Positions 14,014-22,333 of a stretch of DNA of 64,000 bases are shown piece after piece. The stretch lies in assembly GCA_041946685.1 (NCBI GenBank), contig JBHGAV010000011.1:18452-82451 (forward strand), written 5' to 3'. A program made the translations under genes and the position numbers. Numbering within the stretch: the first letter of the stretch is position 1; the number at the start of each line of letters is the position of its first letter. The stretch is from JBHGAV01 sp041946685 (GTDB lineage Bacteria; Acidobacteriota; Terriglobia; Bryobacterales; Bryobacteraceae). The notes beneath the pieces were generated by a model, which had not been told where the DNA came from, ran no database searches, and saw nothing but the letters and a program-made list of their open reading frames with translations.

Positions 14014-16953
14014 ATGCAGGTAGTGCGGCTGGCCGGCAACCGAATCAGGAGTGTGTTCATCCTTTTCCTGTGCGTGATGGCGAGCCCGATCTTTGCGGCC
14101 ATTGAGGAGTACGAGGGCCGTCCCGTGGGGCAGGTGACCTTCGATCCCCAACAGCAGCCCTTCTCCGAATCCGCGCTTGCAGAACTGGTTTCAGTCAGGA
14201 CACAGGCCCCTCTGAGCCTCAAAGCTGTGCGAGAGGCGATTGAGCGCCTGTATGCAACCGGCAGGTACTCCGATATTGTGGTGGAGGCGGAGCCAGAGGG
14301 GAGCCAGGTGGCTCTGCGGTTCGTGACTCGGAGCAACTGGTTCGTCGGCGGCGTTTCGGTAAGCAGCGTTCCCCAGCCTCCCAGCGCCGGCCAATTGGTG
14401 AATTCGACCAACCTCAACCTGGGCAACCCCTTCCACGCCGAGGACCTCGAGCAGTCCGAGCGAGGCTTGCGCCAAGTCCTGGCGGGCAACGGCTTCTTCC
14501 ATCCGGAGCTTGCCCCGCGCGTGACCCGGGAGCCGAGAACCCAGCAGGTCGTTGTTGACTTCGCCGTCCGGCCCGGCACGCGCGCCCGCTTCGGCCCGCC
14601 CGTGCTGAAAGGCGACTTGCAGCGGCCGGCCGCGGAAGTCGCCCGGGAGCCGCACTGGAAGGGGTGGTTCGGGTGGCGGCCGTTGACCGAGGATCGCTTG
14701 CAGCGCGGCCTCGAGAGGATAGTGCAGTCCTACCGGAACCGCGACTACCTCATGGCTCGTGTCACCCTTGAGGGCATCGATCCGGCCACTGGCAGCCCGA
14801 TCGTGGAAATCACCGCGGGTCCGAGGGTCCTGATCGAGGCCACCGGGGCGAAGGTGTCCCGAGGCCGGTTGAAGCGGCTGCTTCCCATCTTCCAGGAGCA
14901 GGCGGTGGACCGGGAGCTTCTGATGGAAGGGGCGCGGGACCTGACAGAGTATCTTCAGTCGCAGGGATACTTCGACGCGAAGGTGCGGTTCAGTTCCACT
15001 CCAGGTGCCGGCAACCGCCTGCGCATCGAGTACTCGATCGAGCGGGGACAGCGGCAGAAGCTCGTACACCTGGAGATCCGCGGTAACCGCTACTTCGATT
15101 TGAAGACGCTCCGCGAGCGCATGTTGACAGCCCCCGCATCCCTGCAGGTGCGCCGGGGCCGTTACAGCTCCAGCCTGCTGGAGCAGGACCTTGATGCCAT
15201 CACCGCTCTGTACCGGTCCAACGGATTCCGCAATCTGAAAGTGGCTTCCCGAGTTGAGCGCGACTACCGGGGCAAGAAGGGAGAGGTGGCCGTCTTCATC
15301 AATATCGAGGAGGGAGGTCAGTGGTTCGTGTCCAGCCTGCGGCTTGAAGGTCTGACTCCGGAGCTTGAGAGCGGCCTCCGGACCATGCTCCAGTCCGGTC
15401 CCGGCCAGGTCTTCAGCGAGGCCAACGTGGCGGCAGATCGGGACAACATCCTGGCATACCTGTTCAACCAGGGCTTTCCCAACGCCTCCTTCGAGTGGGG
15501 CTACAAGGACGCGGCAGAGCCGTTCCGGGCGGACCTGCTCTTTGTCGTTTCGCTGGGTCCGCAGCAATTCGTGCGCGAGGTGCTGATCGGCGGGCTGAAG
15601 ACCACCCACCCTCAGCTCGTCAGCCGCCGCGTGGGCATCAACGTGGGAGATCCGGTTTCACAGGCCCAGATGCTCGCAACGCAACGCCGCTTGTACGACC
15701 TCGGGATCTTCGCTAAGGTGGACATGGCCGTGCAGAACCCGGACGGCGAGGAGCGGAACAAGTTCGTGCTGCTCCGCCTGGAGGAGTCCAGGCGGCATTC
15801 GGTCGCTTTCGGTTTCGGCGCCCAGGTGGCCAGAATCGGTGGAAGCCAGACAAGCCTGGAAGCGCCAGCCGGCAAGGCGGGCTTCAGCCCCAGCGCCTCG
15901 TTCGACCTCAGCCGCCTGAATTTCTTTGGGCGCGCCCACACGGTCAGCCTGCGGAGCCGCGTCTCCGGATTGCAGCAGAGGGCCCTGATCACCTATACGG
16001 CCCCGCAATTTCAGAGCCGGGCCAACATGGATCTCTCGTTCACCGCGCTTTTCGACTCGTCGCGCAACGTGCGCACCTTCTCCGCCCGCCGGTGGGAAGG
16101 TTCGACCCAGCTCGCCCAGCGTTGGACAAGGTCCCGGACGCTCTTTTACCGGTTCGCCTACCGCCGCGTCGGCGTGGACCAGGGGACTCTGAAGATACGC
16201 AGCGAGCTGATTCCGCTACTGTCCCAACCCGTGCGGGTGGGCGTCTTCTCGGCGTCCTATCTGGACGACCGACGGGATGACCCCACCGAATCGCGCCGCG
16301 GCACGTACAACTCGCTGGATCTGGGAACTGCCACCCGGTTTCTCGGTTCGGAGACGGACTACTTCCGGCTCCTCGGCCGCAACTCCACGTACCACAGGAT
16401 CGGCAGCAAGCTCGTTCTGGCCCGCACCATGTCCTTCGGCTTCATGCAGACGCTGCGCAGACGTCCCGAACTGCCGCCTAGCCCTCAGGACGTTCCGCTG
16501 CCGGAGCGGTTCTTCGCCGGAGGCGCGTCCACTCACCGCGGCTTTCCCGAGAACCAGGCCGGCCCTCGCGACCCGCTCACCGGATTTCCATTGGGAGGCA
16601 AGGCGATGCTCACCTTCGGAACGGAGCTCAGATTCCCCCTGTGGGGGCACAATATCGGCGGGGTCCTCTTCCACGACGCGGGGAACGTCTACTCCGGTCT
16701 TCCCGATATCTCATTCCGGTGGCGGCAGCGCGACAAGACGGATTTCGATTACATGGCCCACGCCGCAGGCCTCGGTTTCCGCTATCGGACGCCCATTGGT
16801 CCGGTCCGGGTCGACTTCGCCTTTGCCCCAAACAGCCCGCGCTTCCGCGGTTGCCGGGGCACCCAGCAGCAACTGCTGTATGGGGCCTGCGATCCGACCG
16901 ACCAGCGCATTAACCGCTTCCAGTTCCATTTCTCTTTGGGACAGACATTCTGA
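14014..16953 (+). CDS. Omp85-family outer-membrane assembly protein (BamA/TamA-like) with many POTRA repeats
   Basis: A 979-residue protein; the start at ATG 14014 gives a clean signal peptide (VFILFLCVMASPIFAA). From about 30 to 640 I count roughly seven POTRA-like repeats, recognisable by recurring L..AL..LY...G(Y/F).d..v patterns and trailing strands. The C-terminal third is a 16-strand-type surface-antigen barrel with IGPVRVDFAF near the end and a final FHFSLGQTF ending in an aromatic, as expected for Bam recognition. Linkage to tamB points to TamA function, but the POTRA number is closer to or above BamA. It heads a four-gene operon with overlapping stop/start codons. Confidence 0.88.
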   Translation: MQVVRLAGNRIRSVFILFLCVMASPIFAAIEEYEGRPVGQVTFDPQQQPFSESALAELVSVRTQAPLSLKAVREAIERLYATGRYSDIVVEAEPEGSQVALRFVTRSNWFVGGVSVSSVPQPPSAGQLVNSTNLNLGNPFHAEDLEQSERGLRQVLAGNGFFHPELAPRVTREPRTQQVVVDFAVRPGTRARFGPPVLKGDLQRPAAEVAREPHWKGWFGWRPLTEDRLQRGLERIVQSYRNRDYLMARVTLEGIDPATGSPIVEITAGPRVLIEATGAKVSRGRLKRLLPIFQEQAVDRELLMEGARDLTEYLQSQGYFDAKVRFSSTPGAGNRLRIEYSIERGQRQKLVHLEIRGNRYFDLKTLRERMLTAPASLQVRRGRYSSSLLEQDLDAITALYRSNGFRNLKVASRVERDYRGKKGEVAVFINIEEGGQWFVSSLRLEGLTPELESGLRTMLQSGPGQVFSEANVAADRDNILAYLFNQGFPNASFEWGYKDAAEPFRADLLFVVSLGPQQFVREVLIGGLKTTHPQLVSRRVGINVGDPVSQAQMLATQRRLYDLGIFAKVDMAVQNPDGEERNKFVLLRLEESRRHSVAFGFGAQVARIGGSQTSLEAPAGKAGFSPSASFDLSRLNFFGRAHTVSLRSRVSGLQQRALITYTAPQFQSRANMDLSFTALFDSSRNVRTFSARRWEGSTQLAQRWTRSRTLFYRFAYRRVGVDQGTLKIRSELIPLLSQPVRVGVFSASYLDDRRDDPTESRRGTYNSLDLGTATRFLGSETDYFRLLGRNSTYHRIGSKLVLARTMSFGFMQTLRRRPELPPSPQDVPLPERFFAGGASTHRGFPENQAGPRDPLTGFPLGGKAMLTFGTELRFPLWGHNIGGVLFHDAGNVYSGLPDISFRWRQRDKTDFDYMAHAAGLGFRYRTPIGPVRVDFAFAPNSPRFRGCRGTQQQLLYGACDPTDQRINRFQFHFSLGQTF

Positions 16954-17600
16954 TGCGGCGCCTGCTCCTCGGACTCGTTCTGTGCCTGGCGGCGGCCTCC
17001 GCGGCGGAGGTGATCGACCGGATCGCCGTCACCGTGGCCCGGCGTGTGATCGCCCAGAGCGACCTTCTCAAGGAGATCCGCCTCAGCGCCTTTCTAAACC
17101 ATGCGGCGCCGGATCTGGGGCCCGCCAGCAGGAGGCTCGCGGCCGACCGCCTGGTGGATCGTGCGCTGTTTGAAGCGGAGATGGAGATCGGCCGCTACAC
17201 GGCGCCCCAGATGAAAGAAGTGGAGCCCGAACTGGAGGCGCTGAAGAAGGAGCGGTACCCGAGCGAAGCAGCCTACCGGCAGGCGCTGGCCGCTTACCGG
17301 ATCAGCGAGGAAGATCTCAGACTGTACCTCCTCCAGCAACTGTCGGTCCTGCGGTTTATCGACGCCCGCTTTGGTCCCGCCGTGCAGATTCTCGAGCCGG
17401 ATGTCAACCATTACTACACGAGCCGTTTCGTGAAACAGTGGGAGAAGACGGGCAAGGGCCCGGTTCCCACGCTCGAGGAGGCGCGCGGAGCAATCGAGGA
17501 AACATTGAGGGCTGAACAGGTGGACCACCTTGTCGACCAATGGCTCCAGGAGACCCGGGGCCGCACCCGGATCGAATTCAGACCGGAGGCGTTCGAGTGA
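16953..17600 (+). CDS. SurA-like periplasmic chaperone lacking a PPIase domain
   Basis: A 215-residue exported protein (signal LLLGLVLCLAAASAAEV). The mature start EVIDRIAVTVARRVIAQSDLLKEIR is the typical SurA N-terminal chaperone motif, and the helical region through LYLLQQLSVLRFIDARF and the C-terminal helix match SurA/PpiD N- and C-parts. No parvulin domain lies between them, and the protein is about half the length of SurA. It probably helps unfolded outer-membrane proteins reach the Omp85 partner encoded just upstream (TGATG overlap). It overlaps tamB by GTGA. Confidence 0.78.
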   Translation: MRRLLLGLVLCLAAASAAEVIDRIAVTVARRVIAQSDLLKEIRLSAFLNHAAPDLGPASRRLAADRLVDRALFEAEMEIGRYTAPQMKEVEPELEALKKERYPSEAAYRQALAAYRISEEDLRLYLLQQLSVLRFIDARFGPAVQILEPDVNHYYTSRFVKQWEKTGKGPVPTLEEARGAIEETLRAEQVDHLVDQWLQETRGRTRIEFRPEAFE

Positions 17601-20600
17601 CCAGGCTCACCAGACGACTTCTGATCGCCGCCGCCGGTCTCGCAGGCATCTGTGTCCTCTTGATGATTGCGGGCATTACGGTTGCGCGCTCCGCCTGGTT
17701 CAGGGACGAAGTGCGCCAGCGAATCATCCGCGAGGTGGAGTCGGCGACGGGCGGGCGCGCCGAGATCGGAGCCTTCTCCTTCGACTGGAGCCGGCTTCGC
17801 GCCGAGGTGCGGTCCTTCGTTCTCCACGGCGCCGAGGGACCCGGGGAGCCCCCCTTGTTCAGCGCAAGCTCCGTACAGGTCGGCCTCAGGGTCATCTCCG
17901 CGCTCCGCCGCGAGGTGGACATTGCCGATTTCACCGTGGTCGAGCCGAGGGTGCGCATCGTGATTTACGAGGACGGCCGCAGCAACCTTCCGCAACCGGA
18001 GGCGGCGCGCGCAGGCCGCCATCCGGTCGAGCAGGTGCTGGGCCTCGCCATCAAGCGGTTCGAGGTGCGCCAGGGGCTTGTCGAGATCGATCAGCGCCAG
18101 TTCCCCCTGAACGTGCGCGGCGAAAATCTCTCGGCCCGGTGGTTCTACCGGGCCGACGGCCCAAGTTACGCGGGCGAGGTCTCCTTCCGGAAGCTGAACC
18201 TGAGTTCTCCGTCCTACATGCCCACTGCACTGGACGCGGACCTGTCGCTGGCACTGGCAAACAATCAACTCGTCGTTCAGGAGGCGAGGCTCGCCACGGG
18301 CCGGTCAAGCGCAAAGGTGACCGGCAAAGTGACCAATCTGGCGGCGCCGCGCATGAGTCTCTCCCTGGACGCCAGGCTCTCTCTGCCCGAGCTGATCTCT
18401 TTTGCCAAGGTCAAGGCGGTGGGCGGGGGGACGCTGGCGGTCACCGGCGATCTTGCCTTCGCCGGCAGGTCGGATTTTGCATTGAAAGCGAAGGTGAAGG
18501 GCAGCGGCCTGTCGGCCAGGGTGGAGGGCGCCGAAATCAAGGGCCTTAACCTCAGTGCTGCGGTCGCGCTCGATCCTCAGGAGCTGGAGTTGGACCGGCT
18601 CTCGATTTCCGCCCTTGGCGGCACGTTTTCCGGAAGCGCAGGATTCAACAGGTCCGGACGCCTCCGCGTGGCGGGCGACTTGCGAGAGATACCCCTGGAC
18701 GGACTGGCGGCCCTGCGCGGCATGCCGCCGCCGTGGAGAGGGCTGGCTTCCGGAGCCATAGAGCTGATTGGCATCTGGGCGGGCGGCGCGCTGCACGGTG
18801 TGAAGTTGACCGGAAGGGTAGGCATCACGCCGGCGGACGCGGTCAAGCCGATCTCGGGCTTTGTCGATATGACCCTTGATCAGGGGGCGGGCACGCTCAC
18901 ATTCGGCGACTCGCACCTGGCTACGGCAGCCTCGCGCGCCAGCTTTACCGGCGCTTTGGGGCAGCGCCTCCGGGTCGAACTGGAGACCAGCAACCTGGAG
19001 GATCTTTTGCCCGCAGCCGCCTACTTGAACGGCGGCGCCACACCCCGCCTTCCTATCGCGCTCAGGAACGGGATTGCCAGGTTCAGCGGGACGGTCACGG
19101 GCGGACTGAACGACCCACGCGCGGCCGGGCGCTTATCTCTGACGAACTTCACGTATGAAAGCCGTCTTTTCGACAGGCTGGAGGCCGACGGCGCGGTTTC
19201 CAGGCGCGGAGTGGAGGCTGCGAAGCTCACAGTGGACCAGGCCGGCGCCCGGGTGGAGGGAACCGGGCGCTTGGCGCTCCTCGACTGGCGCCCCGATAGG
19301 AGTGGCCGGATCGCAGGTTCCTTCATCTTGCGGGGCCTGCCGGTCTCAAGGCTTGCCGCTGAGAGCGGCGCCAAGATAGCTCTGACCGGCGAACTGGCCG
19401 GTTCCTTTCAGTTGGGGGGCACCCTCGGCGAACCCCAGATTACCGGCAAGGTGACGATCACTGGAGCGGAAGCCTTCGGCCGGCGTGTCAAACAAGGCTG
19501 GGGGCAGTTTCGTTACGCCTCGAGGATGCTCTCGGTGGGATCATTCCAACTGGACTGGGGGACTGCCCGTTTGGCTGGCAGCGCTCAGTATTCGCATCGC
19601 GTGGATGATTGGAGCAGCGGCGCGCTTCGCTTCCGGGTCTCCAGCAAGGACGTCCGCCTGGCGGATCTCCGGGTGCCGGCCGGGATCCCTGAAGGCCTGG
19701 ACGGCCTGGTCGATGCCGACCTCAAAGGAGCGGCCTCGGCCGAGGGCGCAAGACTGCTTCTCTCGGAAGTTCAGGGCAATGCCTCGTTGCGCAAGCTGGC
19801 CTTGGGGGGCAAGGTTGCTGGAGACCTCAGCTTGTCTGTGAGCACGGAAACATCCACGGCCTTGGTGGACGCGACGGGTGTGCTCGCGGGGGCGAAAGTC
19901 AAGGCTCAGGCGAGTTGCCTGCTTCAGGGCACGTATCCGGTTCAAGGCGAGTTGAGCTTCACCGGGTTTTCCGTCTCCTCCTTGCGGCCATGGTTTCCTG
20001 GCGGTGGAGTGGACCAGCCTCCATTGGAGGCCTCCGGCGACGGGCGCGTCGTGTTTCGAGGCGCGGGGCTCAATCCGGAGAGCTGGAGCGCGCGCCTGGA
20101 GATGCCTGCCGTCGAGCTCCAGCCACCGCCAGGAGTGAAGAGTCCGGTTTCCGGGCTGCGCAATGCGGGGCTCATTGCTCTCGCCATCAATCGCAAGGAG
20201 ATCCGCGTTCTGGGCGCTCAGTTCGCGGGACCGGACACGAATATGCGGATCACAGGCAAGATCGATCTGCTCTCTCGCTACAGCGCATACGACCTGCGGA
20301 TCCATGGCGGCATCAACCTGGGCATCTTGCGGAACGTGGATCCCGACATTACGGCCACGGGAGAGACCATGCTCGACGCGACGATCCGTGGGCCGCGTGC
20401 CCGGCCGGAAATCTATGGCCGTGCAGACCTGAAAGGCGTCTCCCTGTTTCTGAGCGGCGTTTCCAACGGCCTCGACAACGTGACCGGGGTTGTCTATCTG
20501 TTCCGCGACCGGGCCACGATCGAGAACGTAACCGCGCAAACCGGCGGCGGCACTCTGAAGCTGAACGGCTTTGTGGGCTATGCGGGCGATCGCCTGAGTT

Positions 20601-21580
20601 ACCGCTTGCGGGCGGCGATCGGCCGGGTGCGCGTGCGCTATCCGGAGGGCGTCAGCACGTCCGTCGACGCATCGCTGGACCTGACCGGGACCAGTCAGCG
20701 CAGCCTGCTCTCCGGCACGGTGACCATCCTGCGGGCAGGCGTCGCTCAGGACGTCGACTTGGCCAGTCTGCTGGCGCGCTCGACTCTGCCGATGCTGACG
20801 CCGGCGGTGCAGAACGATCTGCTGCGTGGCATGCAATTCGACGTTCGAGTCGAAACCTCTCCCAACGTCCGGATCGATACGTCCCTCACCAGCGATGTGC
20901 AAGCCGAGGCGGAAATGCGGCTCCGGGGGACTCCGTACAAACCGGTCCTGCTCGGGCGCCTGCTCATCAACCAGGGCCAGGTGAATTTCATGGGGAACCG
21001 ATACCGGATCAGCCGGGGAGAAGTCTCCTTCCTGAATCCGGTGAGACTGGAGCCGGTGGTGAGCCTGGACCTGGAAACGCGCGTCCGCGGCATCGACGTA
21101 ACCATGAATTTCACGGGACCGATGGACCGGCTGAACGTGGCCTACCGGTCCGATCCGCCGCTCCAGGTGCAAGAGATCATCGCCCTACTTGCCGTCGGGA
21201 GGGCGCCCACCTCCGATCCGACGCTGCTGGCGCGCCAGTCCGAACGTGACCAGAGCTGGCAGCAGATCGGGGCCAGCACGCTCGTCGGGCAGGCACTGGC
21301 GGCTCCAGTAGCCAACCGGCTCCAGAGGTTCTTCGGGGTGAGCCGCATCAAGATCGACCCGAAACTGACAGGCCTCGGCAACAATCCGGAAGCGCAACTC
21401 ACTCTTGAACAGCAGATTTCCAGGGACATTACGTTTACGTACGTCACCAACCTGGCGCAGGAGCAGCAGCAGTTGATCCGGGTCGAGTGGAACATCAGCC
21501 GCCAGTGGTCCATCCTGGCCGTGCGAGAGGAAACCGGCTTGTTCAGCGTCGAGTTTCAGTATAGGAAGCAGTTCAGGTGA
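17597..21580 (+). CDS. tamB: TamB/AsmA-like translocation and assembly module protein
   Basis: A 1327-residue protein with one N-terminal membrane anchor (LLIAAAGLAGICVLLMIAGITV) and a very long, beta-rich periplasmic body of repeated short strands typical of TamB/AsmA/Vps13-like lipid-transfer proteins. The C-terminal DUF490 domain is clear (LLINQGQVNFMGNRYRISRG, VNFTGPMD-type strands, ITFTYVTNLAQEQQQLIRVEW). The family role is linking inner membrane and Omp85 partner for outer-membrane protein or phospholipid delivery. The GTG 17597 start overlaps the previous TGA; the upstream extension would overlap the SurA-like gene heavily. The stop overlaps pcm as GTGA. Confidence 0.92.
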   Translation: MTRLTRRLLIAAAGLAGICVLLMIAGITVARSAWFRDEVRQRIIREVESATGGRAEIGAFSFDWSRLRAEVRSFVLHGAEGPGEPPLFSASSVQVGLRVISALRREVDIADFTVVEPRVRIVIYEDGRSNLPQPEAARAGRHPVEQVLGLAIKRFEVRQGLVEIDQRQFPLNVRGENLSARWFYRADGPSYAGEVSFRKLNLSSPSYMPTALDADLSLALANNQLVVQEARLATGRSSAKVTGKVTNLAAPRMSLSLDARLSLPELISFAKVKAVGGGTLAVTGDLAFAGRSDFALKAKVKGSGLSARVEGAEIKGLNLSAAVALDPQELELDRLSISALGGTFSGSAGFNRSGRLRVAGDLREIPLDGLAALRGMPPPWRGLASGAIELIGIWAGGALHGVKLTGRVGITPADAVKPISGFVDMTLDQGAGTLTFGDSHLATAASRASFTGALGQRLRVELETSNLEDLLPAAAYLNGGATPRLPIALRNGIARFSGTVTGGLNDPRAAGRLSLTNFTYESRLFDRLEADGAVSRRGVEAAKLTVDQAGARVEGTGRLALLDWRPDRSGRIAGSFILRGLPVSRLAAESGAKIALTGELAGSFQLGGTLGEPQITGKVTITGAEAFGRRVKQGWGQFRYASRMLSVGSFQLDWGTARLAGSAQYSHRVDDWSSGALRFRVSSKDVRLADLRVPAGIPEGLDGLVDADLKGAASAEGARLLLSEVQGNASLRKLALGGKVAGDLSLSVSTETSTALVDATGVLAGAKVKAQASCLLQGTYPVQGELSFTGFSVSSLRPWFPGGGVDQPPLEASGDGRVVFRGAGLNPESWSARLEMPAVELQPPPGVKSPVSGLRNAGLIALAINRKEIRVLGAQFAGPDTNMRITGKIDLLSRYSAYDLRIHGGINLGILRNVDPDITATGETMLDATIRGPRARPEIYGRADLKGVSLFLSGVSNGLDNVTGVVYLFRDRATIENVTAQTGGGTLKLNGFVGYAGDRLSYRLRAAIGRVRVRYPEGVSTSVDASLDLTGTSQRSLLSGTVTILRAGVAQDVDLASLLARSTLPMLTPAVQNDLLRGMQFDVRVETSPNVRIDTSLTSDVQAEAEMRLRGTPYKPVLLGRLLINQGQVNFMGNRYRISRGEVSFLNPVRLEPVVSLDLETRVRGIDVTMNFTGPMDRLNVAYRSDPPLQVQEIIALLAVGRAPTSDPTLLARQSERDQSWQQIGASTLVGQALAAPVANRLQRFFGVSRIKIDPKLTGLGNNPEAQLTLEQQISRDITFTYVTNLAQEQQQLIRVEWNISRQWSILAVREETGLFSVEFQYRKQFR

Positions 21581-22239
21581 ACCCGACGGCTGCGGTCATC
21601 GATTGGCCCGCGCGGCGCCGCGAGATGGTCGAGCGCCAGATCCAGGCTCGTGGAATCCGCGACCCGCGGGTCCTCGAGGCGATGCGCGTCATCCCTCGCG
21701 AGAAGTTCATCCCGGCCGAGCACCGTCACCTGGCCTGCATTGACGAGCCCGTGGCGATCGGTTTCGGGCAGACCATTTCGCAACCCTACATCACCGCCTT
21801 GATGGCAGAGTCGCTTGAGCTCAAGGGCGACGAATTGGTCCTGGAGGTGGGAGGGGGCTGCGGGTACCACGCCGCAGTGCTTGGGGCTTTGGCGGCGCGT
21901 GTCGTCTCTATCGAGATCATTCCGGAACTGGCCGAAACGGCGAGCCGGACTCTTCATGAGTGCGGACTCGACGGCAACGTCGTGACCCAGGCCGGCGACG
22001 CCTCCGGCGGTTGGCCCGGTGACGCCCCCTATGACGCCATCTCGGTGGCCGCAGCGGCCCCCGACGTTCCCGCGGCTCTGCTGGACCAGCTCAAGGACCC
22101 CGGCAGGCTCGTGATCCCGGTAGGTTCCCTGTGGGATCAGGAGCTGCGCGTGATCGTCAAGCGCGGGGGCGTCGTGCACTCACGGTTGGCAACCTACTGC
22201 CGTTTTGTTCCTCTCAGAGGCGGAGCGGGCTGGGAGTAA
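21577..22239 (+). CDS. pcm: Protein-L-isoaspartate O-methyltransferase Pcm
   Basis: A 220-residue SAM methyltransferase that repairs isoaspartyl residues. Family features are MVERQIQARGIRDPRVLEAM, VPREKF-like IPREKFIPAEH, GFGQTISQPYITALM and the post-core APDVPAALLDQLKDPGRLVIPVG. The SAM motif reads VLEVGGGCGYHAAVLG, where GTGSG is more usual. The GTG 21577 start overlaps tamB. It is last in the Omp85 operon; a 94-bp spacer with nothing notable precedes the convergent membrane glycosyltransferase gene. Confidence 0.92.
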   Translation: MNPTAAVIDWPARRREMVERQIQARGIRDPRVLEAMRVIPREKFIPAEHRHLACIDEPVAIGFGQTISQPYITALMAESLELKGDELVLEVGGGCGYHAAVLGALAARVVSIEIIPELAETASRTLHECGLDGNVVTQAGDASGGWPGDAPYDAISVAAAAPDVPAALLDQLKDPGRLVIPVGSLWDQELRVIVKRGGVVHSRLATYCRFVPLRGGAGWE

Positions 22240-22333
22240 GCGCGCCGCACGTTGGGGTCTGTTCTTGCTCGGGCCTTCATGGACGGCTGCGCTCGATCCA
22301 CACAACCCCCCGCTCCGCCGAGGCCTTCAGCGA

